This document shows positions 1-11,300 of a stretch of DNA of 64,000 nt, piece after piece. The number at the start of each line of letters is the position of its first letter. Position 1 is the first letter of the stretch. The translations under genes and the position numbers were made by a program. This stretch comes from Stomoxys calcitrans (Eukaryota; Arthropoda; Insecta; Diptera; Muscidae). The stretch lies in assembly GCF_963082655.1 (NCBI RefSeq), contig NC_081553.1:66447951-66511950 (forward strand), given 5' to 3'. Below the pieces are notes generated by a model. That model worked only from the letters and a program-made list of their open reading frames with translations. It ran no database searches and was not told where the DNA came from.

Positions 1-816
1 ATATTCTTTTTACTTCATTTTGGGAGGCTTTTAAAAATTAAAAGTGCTTCTCCTTGTCTGTTCACTGATTAAAATGGAATTCCAAAAGGGAAAACTGAAA
101 GTCCAATTTTGCAGCACATTGTGTTTGGGGGGTAGTGTTTCCATTGTTGTTGTTGTTGTTGCTGCTGCTGTTGTTGCCGTATTGTTTACAACTCTATTTA
201 GACTCTCCATTAATTTATGTTATAACTTCACTCATAATCTGTAGTAGCAACAACAACAGCGAGAAGACACTAAAAAATATGAACACAAAACCGCAGTTAG
301 GAATTTAATCCTTGGGAAAAAACTTTCAATTTGCATTAGCATTAGCATTATTCTTTATGGTTGTAAGAAATATGTTTATACCGAGCATTGCTGATTTATT
401 TACATTTGATGGGGGTGTATACTGAAAAACAAAAAACAAGCAAAAATAAATAAAAAATGGTATTTGTAAAATATGCAATAAGTGTAATCATAAAATTGAT
501 GGCTATATAAACAAAATGGCTGGGACCATAATCACAAAAAAGTAATGTTTTCAATGGAATAAAAAAAGCACATGGGAAAAGAAGAGGACTGCTGGGTGGT
601 AAAAAAATGGATGAAACCGTAGTCTTTGCAGGTCCAAAGATTTGTATGTACATTGTGGTACAAAACCCACCTGTGTGGATTAACCACATCCTCCTAAAAG
701 GAAGAAGTAGAAGCGTTCTAAATTTGGCCAAACCGAATCTTGGGAACCCACCATCTTAGAATTTTGCTAAAAATTTGAATAAAATAATTTTAGTTGAAGG
801 ACATAATTTTATACTA
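1..816. other. Unique AT-rich spacer with a TTG/CTG microsatellite
   Basis: No gene or known repeat is recognised here. Positions about 143-178 hold a (TTG)n/(CTG)n microsatellite. A 111-codon minus-strand open frame at 396-731 has no recognisable domain and ordinary AT-rich composition, so I do not call it a gene. The block ends at the TA target of the first mariner MITE. Confidence 0.6.
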
Positions 817-1053
817 TTGGGTTGCCCAAAAAGTAATTGCGGATTTTTCATATAGTCGGCGTTGACAAATTTTTTCACAGCTTGTGACTCTGTAATTGCA
901 TTCTTTCTTCTGTCAGTTATCAGGTGTTACTTTTAGCTTGCTTTAGAAAAAAAGTGTAAAAAAAGTATATTTGATTAAAGTTCATTCTAAATTTTATTAA
1001 AAATGCATTTAAATTCTTTTAAAAAATCCGCAATTACTTTTGGGGCAACCCAA
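817..1053 (+). mobile_element. Mariner-derived MITE, copy 1 (237 bp)
   Basis: The block starts TTGGGTTGCCCAAAAAGT and ends with the inverted copy of the same terminus. It is flanked on both sides by TA (815-816, 1054-1055), the target duplication of Tc1/mariner elements. The terminus resembles mellifera-type mariner ends. The interior is too short to encode a transposase. Four further copies are at 5706, 21974, 23607 and 44263. Classification rests on ends and TSD only. Confidence 0.9.
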
Positions 1054-1221
1054 TACATACCAAACTTCTGTGAAACCGGCAAAAATTAAAGCTTCTAGGA
1101 ACTGAAATTTGAAATGGTTAAAGCTGAAGTGTTGGTGAGATCCTGTGCAAAAAAACCGGCAAAAATTATGCAAAAAGTTGGTCACCACGGTCACCAAACC
1201 TTCATTTATGGTCTGATTTTC

Positions 1222-3590
1222 ACATTTGGCTATGACAGAATATTTGTTTCACTAGCCGAACGTAGAATAGCACTCCAAGCGCTTCGATCTTCTGCGTTCT
1301 TTCTAAAATCTCTGACACCAAGTTTCGAGGTGTCTCCCACCACTTGATCTTTTCATCGGGCTTTTGGTCTTCCCGGTTTGCGTGTACCACCGTGTTTGCC
1401 TTCAAAAGACTTCTTTGCTGGAACTTCTTCATCCATTCTGACAATATGACCTAGCCAACGCAGCCGTTATATTTGAATGCGTGTAACTATGCTATCGTCG
1501 TCATACAGCTCGTGGTTAAAACATCGCCTATATATTCTCCATTACGGCAAACTGGTCCATATATTTTATGAAGAATCTTTCTCTCAAATACACCAAGCAC
1601 TACCTCGTCTGCTTTCACAAGTACCCATGCCTCAGAACCATAAAACAGCACGGGTTGTATCAGTGTCTTGTAAAGTGTAGACTTCGTCTGTCGAGAGGTG
1701 GCCTTGTTTCTAAACTGCTTGCTTAGTCCCAGGTAGCATCTGTTTGCCAGTATTATTCTTGGCTTAATATCAAAACTGGTGTCATTCGTTTCGATTACAG
1801 CGGTGCCTAGGTAGATAAAGTTACTGACTATCTCAATGGTGTGGTTCCCAACTTTCTCCATTTCCTTTAACTGCTCGGTTGTACAAGGCGTTTTGGGAGT
1901 TGCATCCATCCATTTCGTCTTATCTCCATTTACTGCCAGACCCATTTTCCCTGACTCTCTTTCGATTCTTTCAAAGGCTACAACTACTACTTCCGGTGAC
2001 CGACCTTTGATATCGATGTCGTCCGCATAGGCGAGTAGCATGTGTTCTCTTGTGATTAGTGTGCCATAGAATATTAAAGAGATCACACGATAGGCTGTCT
2101 TCTTGTCTGAAACCTCGTTTGATATTAAATGGTTCGGAGAGATTCTTTCCTATTCTTACTGAGGAACGCGTATCAGCAAGTGTCATCCTGCAGAGTCTTA
2201 TTAATTTTGCAGGGATACCAAACTCGGACATGGCTTGAAATACCTTTGAACGTAAATGAGTATTGAAGACGGCTTTGTAGTCAACAAAGAGATGTTAGGT
2301 GTTGATTTGTCCTTCTCGGGTCTTTTCCAGGATTTGGCGCAGTGTGAATATTTGGTCTAGGGTGGATTTACCAGGTCTAAAACCGCATTATCAATGCCCA
2401 ATTATCTGATTGACTTTAGGTTTTAATCTTTCACTCAATACGCTCAAGAGTATCTTGTATGCGATGAGGAGGAGTCTTATTCCTCTGTAGTTGGCACATT
2501 CTGTCTTGTCTCCTTTCTTGTGTACGGGACATAGTATGCTGAGGCTCCAATCATCGGGTATGGGTTCTTCTAGCCAGATTGCGCAGAGTTGCCGATACAT
2601 ACGCCTTATCAACGTGTCGCCTCCGGTCTTAAATAGTTCAGCGGGTAACCCGTCAGCTCCTGCTGCCTTGTTGTTCTTTAGACGGGTCACTGCTACTTGG
2701 ACCTTATTCTGACTAGAAGGTAAAAATTCTATACCATCATCAGGGATTGGTTCTGCGGTATCCTCTTCGCCACCAACATTGGACACTAGTAGTTGGGTAA
2801 AATGTTCTTTCCATATCCTCAGTATGTTATCTGTGTCAGTTACCAGATTTCCTTCTTTGTCTCTGCAGGAGGATGTGCATGCACCAAAGCCATAGGTTTG
2901 ATGTTTAATTCTTTGGTAGAATTTCCGGATTTCATTCTGACTCCTGTACATCTCAGTTCTATCACAGTCACGTCTTTCCAATTCCTTTTTCTTTATGCGT
3001 ATTAGACGTTTCTCCTCTCTCCTTTTCTCCCGATACCTCTCCTTCATCTGGCGCGTTGCTACTGATTGCAGGGTTGCTCTATATGCCGCATTCTTGGCTT
3101 CAGTATCATCTCGACACTCTTGGTCGTACCATGGGTTTTTTGGAGGAGGCTTCCGGTATCAAAGAACGGATTTCGCGGTATTTTCCGCGAAATCCACCCG
3201 TGAACATGGCGAGGAAATCGTACTTTCCTCGCCATGTTCACGGGTGGGAACCTTTGCTGCAACAAAATAATGATCCGAATCTATATTCGCTCCACGGATC
3301 GATCGGACATCTAACACGCTGGATGAATGCCTTCCATCCATCACAACGTGATCAATTTGGTTGCTCGTGCTTTGATCGGGTGACAGCCATGTGGCTTTGT
3401 GAATATTTTTATGTTGACATCTGGTGCTACTAACTACCATGTTTTTTGAAGCGGCGGAATCTAGAAACCTCAATCCATTACTGGACGTTATCTCGTGGAG
3501 GCTAAACTTTCCGACTGTTGGGCCAAAAACGTCTTCCTTCCTTTTCTTCGCATTGAAATCTCCCAGATTTTAATATCATGGACGGGGCAG
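1222..3590 (-). pseudogene. Broken non-LTR retrotransposon, copy A (APE endonuclease + RT, RTE-like)
   Basis: Read on the minus strand, the 5' part (about 3571-3250) encodes the end of an APE-type endonuclease, with GDFNAK and then QIDHV and DSDHY motifs. A basic linker follows (about 3130-2900), then the RT. 3047-2391 carries the N-terminal RT part (NKAAGADGLPAELFK, ANYRGI). FVDY (motif A) lies near 2270, GFRQEDSLSC (motif B, glycine changed to glutamate) near 2110, and an intact YADD (motif C) near 2030. The thumb and C-terminal region reach about 1222. The reading frame is broken at least between 2391 and 2231, near 2086-1971 and near 1487, and the 5' end is truncated, so it is dead. The clade assignment (RTE-like) comes from motif style and is tentative. 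The 3' end also exists as short insertions at 12761 and 21422. Confidence 0.85.
3169..3247. repeat. Two adjacent perfect hairpins inside LINE copy A
   Basis: A 10-bp palindrome (3169-3178 with 3185-3194, 6-nt spacer) abuts a 24-bp perfect palindrome (3194-3217 with 3224-3247, 6-nt spacer). They lie exactly where the endonuclease frame (DSDHYFVAAKV) stops making sense and the RT linker resumes, with some residues of linker apparently missing. Confidence 0.9.
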
Positions 3591-3618
3591 TGGTCATATT
3601 CTCTATCTGGGCACTAAT

Positions 3619-3643
3619 AGGTTAGGTTAGGTTAGGTTAGGTT
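3619..3643 (-). repeat. (AACCT)n / (TTAGG)n tail of LOA-like LINE
   Basis: Four tandem GTTAGG-phase units lie at the low-coordinate end of the next element, that is, at its 3' end on the minus strand. Read in the element's sense the tail is (AACCT)n. The motif equals the ancestral insect telomere repeat. A similar tail ends the LINE at 38518. Confidence 0.75.
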
Positions 3644-4745
3644 GAAAAAAAGGGTGCAGATATTAATCCGCACCATGCCACTATGGACATACACCTAAGC
3701 CAGTAATCGGCTTTTTGTGCGCTCTAAAAACTATAAAGTAACCTCTAAAAAGAAAAGTTTAAGTTAGGAATTCCGTGCCAGTTACAAAATCCTTTATTGT
3801 TTTCAATACCACTCCCCTAAGTTGGTTCATGTCTGATATTGTGTCTCCACCCTAGTGCCGGTATCTGTTAAACGTGAAAGCCGGGGAATGGTAAAGGAAA
3901 TGGTCCAACGTCTCATCATCTTCCCCGCATGCCCTACATATGCTATCACTTGTCGCACCGATTTTACATAAGTGAGCTCGTAGTCCTATGTATCCCGTTA
4001 CCAATAGCTATACTGACCTCCTTCTTGCTTCCTTTCAGTAATAGCCTCGTCTTCTCACGATCTGAATCTCCCCATAGGATTTTCGCCGCCCTACCGACCG
4101 TTTCGCTGTTCATGTTGCATGCGCATTCGTCGCCCACTGCCCGAAGGCTTCGAGTTGACCAAGTTTATTGACGGCAGTCCTCTGGCCTTCACCGCCAAAT
4201 CGTGTGCCTTTTCACTTACTCCGTTATGGCCCGGCACCCAAACGATGCGGATTTTGTCTTCCTCAGAGAAGGCGTTAATCTCCTTCTTCCACGGCAAGAC
4301 TGTTCGTGACCTTACCGTCCTGGTTGTTATTGCCCCTATGGCAATTTTACTGTCGGTAAAGATGTTCACACTCGTCGACGTCCTCACGTTAGCACCACAC
4401 CACTTCACAAATTCCGTAATCGCCCGGATCTCCGCCTACAGAACCGTATTATGGTCAGGCAGTCTAAAACAGATCTCAGTTGCTGGGTTCTCAATGTAAA
4501 CCCCTTGGCCCACTCTGTCCTCTAGCTTTTATCCAACTGTGTAACATGATCTATCAGATGGCAATACTAGGGTTCCGTCAATCGAAGACTGTGCCGATGG
4601 CAGCAATGCCTCGCATTCGACTTCAAGGTTCATCTCAGGTATCCGATCGGAAACCTCTTCCTTTCCTTCCAGGTTTCCTATCGTCGCCTTGATTATACCG
4701 CGGTGGTATGAGCTGCCCCCATCCTCAATCCATTCTCCCCTCGCA
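3644..4745 (-). pseudogene. LOA-like non-LTR retrotransposon remnant 1 (RNase H and 3' end)
   Basis: This is the C-terminal part of an RT/RNase H polyprotein. The minus-strand frame at 4408-4091 shows FTDSK and WVPGHNG, both RNase H signatures; the conserved glutamate region lies upstream near 4550. The part encoding the C-terminal CCHC-like motif lies at about 4000-3880, and the 3' untranslated end runs to the (AACCT)n tail. The RT itself is missing (5' truncation near 4745). Several frameshifts are visible. The same sequence is better preserved at 18676-21300. Assignment to the LOA clade is from protein style plus the RNase H domain and is tentative. Confidence 0.75.
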
Positions 4746-5087
4746 GATCGAAGCAGATCTCGGTCAAAATTGCACAAAAAAATTCGAATATCTCCAAAAA
4801 CAGTGGAGATATTGTAGTGTAGGGATTTTTGAACACCATCCAGTAGAAATTTTTTTTGAAAATCAAACAACACATCAATGAAGATTTGGCATCCCGAACA
4901 ATTTTTCGAAATACAAAGGTGAACAATTTTAGGGGCCTGCCAAAATGAGCCCGGACAATCTGGGGCCTTCAAATTTTGCAAACGATCTCGCTAATACATC
5001 AGCTCCAACCATTTTAAATTTCAAAGCTATAACTCTATCCGTTCTCACACGGCATATTTTTTACTTTTTTTTTTTGATTTTCTCCCA
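4746..5087. other. Unassigned spacer with a small hairpin
   Basis: No gene is recognised. A 9-bp perfect inverted repeat (4787-4795 with 4805-4813) is present. The sequence separates the LOA remnant from a SINE fragment. Confidence 0.45.
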
Positions 5088-5272
5088 CTGTGCGGCGTGC
5101 CTTATAGTGACACTACTTCGAACAGAAGTTTTTACATGACAGGATATCTCATAAATGTAGCCATCATTAGGGATAATCATAGCTGAAAGTTTTTCTGATG
5201 GTCATGCCGGGATTTGAACCCAGTCATTCATTGTCATAGGCGGACATGCTAACCTCTGTGCCACGGTGGCCG
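5088..5272 (-). mobile_element. tRNA-derived SINE, decayed copy
   Basis: On the minus strand the head reads GGCCACCGTGGCACAGAGG, matching an A box. GGGTTCAAATCCC follows about 35 bp later as the B box. The tail continues into the GTACCTCACAAATGTT-like body seen in other copies, with many substitutions. The missing distal third suggests truncation. Confidence 0.75.
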
Positions 5273-6037
5273 TACTTCTCATGGCTGCTAGAAATCTTGA
5301 AAAAATACCACCTCCAAAATTTCAGATAAATCGAGTAAAAATTGTGGCCTTCAGTGGCTCAGAGTGTCAAATTTGGAAATCGGTTTATATAGCGGCTATA
5401 TCATGTTATGGACTGATTTAGACCATACTAGAAGTCATTCCTCAAATGTATTTTGAAAATTTCAGCCATATTAGATAAGAATGACGCCCTCTAGAGGCTC
5501 AAGAAGTCAAGACCCAAGATCGGTTTATATGGCATCTATGTCAAAGCATGGACCGATTTGGCCAATACACAATCCCAACAAAAATGTCAAGCACCTAGCT
5601 TTACTCCTTCCAAAGTTAGTGTGCTTTTGACAAACTGATGGACGGACGGACAAACGGACGGACATTGCTAGATCGACTTAAAATGTCATGACGATCAAAA
5701 ATATATTGGGTTGCCCAAAAAGTAATTGCGGATTTTTCATATAGTCGGCGTTGACAAATTTTTTCACAGCTTGTGACTCTGTAATTGCATTCTTTCTTCT
5801 GTCAGTTATCAGCTGTTACTTTTAGCTGGCTTTAGAAAAATAGTGTAAAAAAAGTATATTTGATTAAAGTTCATTCTAAGTCTTATTAAAAATGCATTTA
5901 CTTTCTTTTAAAAAATCCGCAATTACTTTTTGGGCAACCCAATATATACTTTATGGGGTCTTAGATGCATATTTCGAGGTGTTACAAACGGAATGACGAA
6001 ATTGGTATACCGCCATCCTATGGTGGAGGGTACAAAA
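5273..6037 (-). mobile_element. Type B repeat element, 5' part, with nested MITE
   Basis: Diverged tandem units (CGGTTTATATGGC...) are followed by a short GACGGACGG microsatellite (about 5638-5665), the CTAGATCGACTTAAAATG block and the end block finishing at GGTGGAGGGTA near 6030. A mariner MITE (5706-5942) splits the TATATA sequence. The 3' terminus is missing, so this is a partial copy. Confidence 0.7.
5706..5942 (+). mobile_element. Mariner-derived MITE, copy 2 (237 bp)
   Basis: It has the same length, terminal inverted repeats and interior as copy 1 and is flanked by TA. It is inserted in the TATATA stretch of a type B element, in the same orientation as copy 3. Confidence 0.92.
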
Positions 6038-7300
6038 ACGACAGACGAACAAACAGCACAGATGAGATATTCGGACAGACGGACATGTTTAAGTCAATCG
6101 GGAGTAATTTCTGAGTCGAATTTTTAATTTTATCGCGGCAACAGACAACAGATATACTAGCATTGTCATTCTGTATGTAATGCCTTGAAATATTTGCCGG
6201 CTTTTCTATGCCTATATCTATGCCTATTTGTTCATCCGTATTCTGATTCGTCCTCTTTAGTTGTAGAGCACCCAAAAATTTTCATTCAAACATTGAAGAC
6301 ATTTTGTATGGAGGGAGAAGGCATGGCTGCGAAGTCATATAAATTATCCCTCTGGACTTAAATTGCATTGTTTATGCCATAGTAACTCCTTGTTTGGTTT
6401 TTACTTCAAACTATCTCTCAACTCTTGCCAATCCTTTAGCCAAATAGCGGAGTTTATTTTCAAGAACAACTTTGAGTACAAAAGTACAAATGTTGCTGTC
6501 CATAAAACGTGGCTGTCGTTTTGGTCGAAAATATATTTTTTTTTTTCATTTCTCATTCCCTTACATACTATGCCATAAAAGTTTTACGTGCTGCAGATGT
6601 TGTTGAAATGTTCCGTCGTCTATTCGATAACATCCAAAAAAATAAAGAACCAACGTAGGAAAGTTAAGCTAAAATGTTTATCATAGCTTTTTCTTGGGAA
6701 AATACTTTCCCGCCCCCGCTTACCTTGTGCTGGGTTTTTTTTTTTTCTCTTCAGGACTTTGTTAATAACTTGGTGATGCGTTGCAAGTTGCTCTTCTTCA
6801 ATAGCAAAAACACTAAAGAAGAAAAATGTTTGTAAAGAAGAAAATGTTTTACCATCCTGAGTAGATGGGAGGAGTATTTGTTTCCCCCTTCCTCCTCCTA
6901 CTTTTCGTGTGCAAAATTATATGCAAAAAATTTGTTTTCTTGCTATGTTTGAAGATTTCAAAAATTTTACTTTGTTTTTATTTCCCTCGCATCGTTGAGT
7001 TCCTAAGGAAGGGGAGTTTAATGGAAATATGAAACAACACAAATTTTATTGATTATAAATGTGCATAGGAACATTTTGTTTTCTTTAGAATAATGCAAAT
7101 ATTGAGTTTGGGAAAATATTTACCATGAAATTGTATTTAAATTGCTTGAATAATAAACGGAAGAAAGTGAATTTAATCAATGTAAAGTTGAAAATTTAGA
7201 AAAAAAAAAAACTCATTTCAAGGACCATGAAGAGATTTTCTGTATTAGATTGGGCATTCGATGTAAATCGGGGTTAACTGCATCACAATTAGAAGCAACA
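6038..7300. other. Unique AT-rich spacer
   Basis: No gene, RNA gene or known repeat is recognised. There are many A/T homopolymers. A partial repeat-element terminus (GTGCTAGGTTCGGCCGGG) appears at 7302-7319, just before the next complete element. Confidence 0.55.
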
Positions 7301-7767
7301 ATGTGCTAGGTTCGGCCGGGACATGTGTACTTTACATAAAACAGGTAAGAGCGTGCTAAGATCGGCCGGGCCGAATCCTACATACCCTCCACCATGCATA
7401 GCATTTGTCGAGTTCTTTGCGCGGTATCTCTTTTTAGGCAAACAAAGAATAATGAATAAGAACTGTTATGCTATTGGAGCTATATCAAGTTGTAATCCGA
7501 TTCAGACCATAAATGAATTGAATGCTAAACATTGTAGAAGTCATTGTGTAATATTTCAGTCCATTCGAATAAGAATTGCTCCTTTTAGGGGCTCAAGAAG
7601 CAAAATGCGAGCTGCATCAAGCTATAGATGGGAGCTGTATCAAAATAGATTCAGCCCATAATTCAAATATATGTTAAAGTTCATAGGAGTAGCAGTTGTA
7701 CAAAATTTCAGGCAAATTGAGTGAAAACAGCGCCCTCTAGAGGCTCAAGAAGTCAAGATCCCAGATC

Positions 7768-8886
7768 GGTTTATATGACAGCTATATTAGGCTATGTACC
7801 GATTTGCGTCATGCCAAGCACAGTTGTTGAAAATCATAACAAAACACCTCGTGCAAAATTTCAGGCAAATTGAATGAGAAGTGCGCCCTCTAGCGGCACA
7901 AGAAGTAAAGATCCCAGATCGGTTTATATGACAGCTATATTAGGCTATGTACCGATTTGTGTTACGCTAAGCACAGTTGTTGAAAGTCATAACAAAACAC
8001 CTCGTGCAAAATTTCAGGCAAATTTAATGAAAACAGCGCCCTCTAGAGGCTCAAGAAGTCAAGATCCCAGATCGGTTTATATGGCAGCTATATTAGGTTA
8101 TGTACCGATTTGTGTCATGCTAAGCACAGTTGTTGAAAGTCATAACAAAACACTACGTGCAAAATTTCAGCCAAATCGGATGAGAAGTGCGCCCTCTAGC
8201 GGTTCAATAAATCAAGATCCCAGATCGGTTTATATTGCAGCTATACCAGTTTATAGGCCGATTTGAACCCTACTTAGCACAGTTGTTGGAAGTCATAACA
8301 AAACACCTCGTGCAAAATTTCAGCCAAATGGGATGAGAAGTGCGCCCTCTAGCGGCTCAAGAAGTCAAGATCCCAGATCGGTTTATATTGCAGCTATACT
8401 AGGTTATAGACCGATTTGAACCTTACTCAGCACAGTTGTTGGAAATCATAACAAAACACCTAGTGCAAATTTTCAGCCAAATGGGATGAGAAGTGCGCCC
8501 TCTAGCGGCTCAAGAAGTCAAGATCCCAGATTGGTTTATATTGCAGCTATACCAGGTTTTAGGCCGATTTAAACCTTACTTCGCACAGTTGTTGTTAGTC
8601 ATAACAAAACACTACGTCCAAAATATTAGCCAAATCGGATAAGAATTGCGCCCTATAAAAGCTGAAGAAGTCAAGACCCAAGATCGGTTCATATGGCAGC
8701 TATATCAGGTTATAAAGCGATACTTGACACAGTTGTTGGTCATGATACCAAAACACCACGTGCAAAATTTCAGTCAAATCGGATGAGAATTGCCTCCTCT
8801 AGAGGCTCAAGAAGTCAAGACCCAAGATCGGTTTATATGGCAGCTATATCAAAACATGGACCGAATTGGCCCATTTACAATCGCAA
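7768..8886 (-). repeat. 153-bp tandem array of type B element
   Basis: The anchor GGTTTATAT (or its variant) starts at 7768, 7921, 8074, 8227, 8380, 8533 and 8686, each step exactly 153 bp. The last unit, at 8830, comes after 144 bp. Units differ by clear substitutions yet show almost no length change. Confidence 0.95.
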
Positions 8887-8958
8887 CCTACACTAATAAA
8901 AAGTATTTGTGCAAAATTTCAAGCGGCTAGCTTTACACCTTCGAAAATTAGCGTGCTT

Positions 8959-9163
8959 TCGACAGACAGACGGACGAACAGACGGACGGACAAACGGACG
9001 GATAGACGGATGGAGAGACGGACGGTCAGACGGACGGACAGACAGACGGACGGACGGACAGACGGACGGACAGACGGACGGACTGACAGACAGACGGGCA
9101 GACGGATGGACAGACGGACGGACGGACGGACAGACGGACGGACGGACAGACGGACGGACATGG
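8959..9163. repeat. Long (GACR)n / (YGTC)n microsatellite
   Basis: About 200 bp of GACA/GACG tetranucleotides with few interruptions, by far the longest such run in the window. It is open in several frames on both strands, which explains the Arg/Asp/Thr-rich and Ser/Val/Arg/Pro-rich open frames there. It is not coding. Confidence 0.95.
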
Positions 9164-9319
9164 CTAGATGTACTTAAAATGACTATCAAGAATATATACA
9201 CTTTAGGGGGTCTCAGACGACTATTTCGAGGAGTTACAAACAGAATGACGAAATTAGTATATCCCCATCCTATGGTGGAGGGTATAAAAATTCTGCCATA
9301 TCATCAAAAAATTTTAGCT

Positions 9320-9595
9320 TCTTGAAGCCGTGGCCGTTTAATCGGGAGATCAGTTTATATAGGAGCTATATATATATAGCCTTCCGTCATCCGACCAGCA
9401 TATGCTCCAGATTATATTTAGATATAGTTGCCATACAGACCGTCCTCCAATTTAGGGTCATAATCCCATTAAAAGGCTATTTATTGCCTGATTTCGCTGA
9501 AACTGCGACTTGTATAAGAGTTCACGGGTCCTGAAGCAAATATGATCCATACCAGCAACTATTTGGATATAGCTATGGATATGACAGTGGAGTTA
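9320..9595. mobile_element. Repeat-element fragment
   Basis: Two diverged 153-bp-type units are recognisable by GGAGATCAGTTTATATAGGA and a GATATAGTTGCCATACAGACC-like stretch. No termini are present. Confidence 0.5.
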
Positions 9596-9599
9596 TAAT

Positions 9600-11295
9600 A
9601 CAATAGGATGTTTAACATATCCAGGTTTGCATCTAAGCCAGTATACGGCTTGTTGTACGTTCTAAATACTAGAAAGTAACCTCGAAAAAAAAATCCTTAA
9701 TTGTTCACCATACCGCTCTCCTAAGTTGATTCATGTCTGGTATTGTATCTAAGTACCGCAATCTGTTAGCCGCGAAAGACGGCAATCACATAAGAAATGC
9801 CCCAACGTCTTATCATCCTCCCGACATGGCCTACACATGCTATCACTTGACGCATCGATTTTGCATAAGTCCTATGAGTCCCGTTATGATGGCGAAATCT
9901 ATACCGCCCTCCTTTCTACTTCCTTTCAGAAATAGCCTCGTCTACTCACGATCTGGATCTCCCCATAGGATTTTCGTCGTCCTACCAACCGTTTCGCTGT
10001 TCCACAGTGTTAAATGCGCGTTCGTAGCCCACTCCCTTAACTCAGACTGCGTCGATTAGAAAGTCTTCGGGTTAATCAAGTTTATCGACGGCTGTCCTCT
10101 GGCCCTCACTGCCTAATCTTCTGCCCTTTCATTCCTCCTTACTCCGCTATGCCCCGGCAACCAAACGATGCGGATTGTGCCATCCTCAAAGAAGGCGTTA
10201 AACTCCTTCTTACACTCTAAGATTGTACGCGACCTTACCGTTTTGGTTGTTATTGCCCTGATGATCAGTTTACAGTCCTTAAAGATGTTCACATTCGACA
10301 TCCTAGCGTTACATTACCTCACGCTTTCCGTGATCGCCCGGATCTCTGCCCGCAGGATTGTATTACGGTCTGGCAGTAGAAGACATATCTCAGTCCCTGG
10401 GTTTTCTATGTGTTAAGCTTTGATCTACCGGAGGCCACCGTAGCTCAGAGGTTAGCAAGTCCGCCTATGTAGCTGAACGCCTGGGTTCGAATCCTGGCGA
10501 GACCATCAGAAAAAAATTTCAGCGGTGGCTTTTCCCCTCCTAATGCTGGCAACATTTGTAAGGTACTATGCCATCTAAAACTTCTCTCCAAAGAGGTGTC
10601 GCACTGCGGTCTGCACTCATTGATATGTGAGACGTTTGCTCCTGTGGAAAGTTCATGGGCAAAATTTTTATATGTTTGTTTGTTTTTTAGCCTTGATCCA
10701 TCTGTATAAGCATGAACTTCCAGATGGCAATACCAGAGTTTCGTCAATCCTAGAATGCGTCTCACCAGTGTCTCGCACTCGACATTTCTGATATCCAATC
10801 GGAAACATCTTCGATTCCTTCCAGGTTTTCGATCGCCGCCTCGATTATACTGCGATGGTATGACCTCTTCCTATCCTTTATCCATGCTCCCATAGCCGTG
10901 AGTCACATTGCCGCCTCGCACTTAATATGTATTTGAATGGGTTGGATATCTAGAATAATCTCTAGTGCCTCATCGCTCCGCCTATGCCAAGACAACTTGT
11001 TCTCTGTACCTATTGTATGGTCCTTATGTTGCACTTTTCTCCATAGCAGTCCACCAAACTACTGAGGCGAAAGTAAGTATTGGTCTACTCAAGCTCCTGT
11101 AGAGCCAGTGGACTATCCTAGGATTCAGGCCCCATTTCGAGCCTACGGCCCGTTTACATAGTGCCCAACATCTGAACCCGTACGTTGCACTTTTCTCCAT
11201 CGCTGTCCACAAAACTACTGAGGCGCAAGTAAGTATTGGTCTATTCACTCTCCTTTAAAACTAGTGGACTATCCTCGGATTCAGGTCCATTTCGG
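9600..11295 (-). pseudogene. LOA-like non-LTR retrotransposon remnant 2, interrupted by a SINE
   Basis: The minus strand encodes, from high to low coordinates, an RT C-terminal segment (KWGLNPRIVHWLY, about 11150-11100), a region deleted and rearranged around 10900, and RNase H pieces (10301-10113, ending IRIVWLPGHSGV). The first RNase H aspartate motif reads FKD instead of FTD. The segment around PILT-ASVV-WTAMEKSAT occurs twice in tandem (about 11248-11190 and 11095-11024). A SINE sits at 10433-10690. The element is dead. It matches the copies at 3644, 12115 and 18676. Confidence 0.75.
10433..10690 (+). mobile_element. tRNA-derived SINE
   Basis: It begins GGCCACCGTAGCTCAGAGG (A box). The B box GGGTTCGAATCC follows at about 10493, then the CAGCGGTGGCTTTTCCCC body. 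The distal part is shortened. It is inserted in the RNase H region of a LOA-like remnant. Confidence 0.88.
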
Positions 11296-11300
11296 GCCGT

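Larger units (their letters stand above)
7341..9294 (-). mobile_element. Type B repeat element, complete copy (about 1.95 kb)
   Basis: On the minus strand the 3' end is AGCACGCTCTTACCTGTT preceded by the GGCCCGGCCGA palindrome (7355-7370). The 5' end is ATACCCTCCACCATAGG-like (9270-9292). The subterminal inverted repeat CCCTCCACCAT/ATGGTGGAGGG is intact at both ends. Between them lie a 153-bp tandem array and a long (GACR)n microsatellite. There is no coding capacity: the open frames at 7874-8266 and 8909-9325 follow from the multiple-of-three unit and the microsatellite. The structure resembles Helentron-associated non-autonomous elements; this is inference. Confidence 0.75.

Noticed and set aside
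396..731. 111-codon minus-strand frame with hydrophobic stretches
   Set aside because: No domain, AT-rich composition like the flanks, and no promoter or splice evidence.
3619..3643. Interstitial telomere from a chromosome fusion
   Set aside because: The run is only four units and sits exactly at the 3' end of a LINE, and a similar tail occurs at another LINE. A retrotransposon tail explains it better.
7700..8890. Possible CRISPR-like or satellite array
   Set aside because: There is no repeat-spacer pattern, since whole 153-bp units repeat. The array lies inside a bounded mobile element in a eukaryotic genome.
8909..9325. 138-codon Arg/Asp/Gly/Thr-rich open frame (and a 102-codon Ser/Val/Arg/Pro frame opposite)
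   Set aside because: Both are translations of the (GACR)n microsatellite and are open on both strands. No gene signal.
10433..10510. tRNA-like sequence with A and B boxes (also at 39621, 42783 and 63059)
   Set aside because: The same head recurs followed by a common body of about 250 bp. There is no 5'/3' acceptor pairing, so these are SINEs, not tRNA genes.
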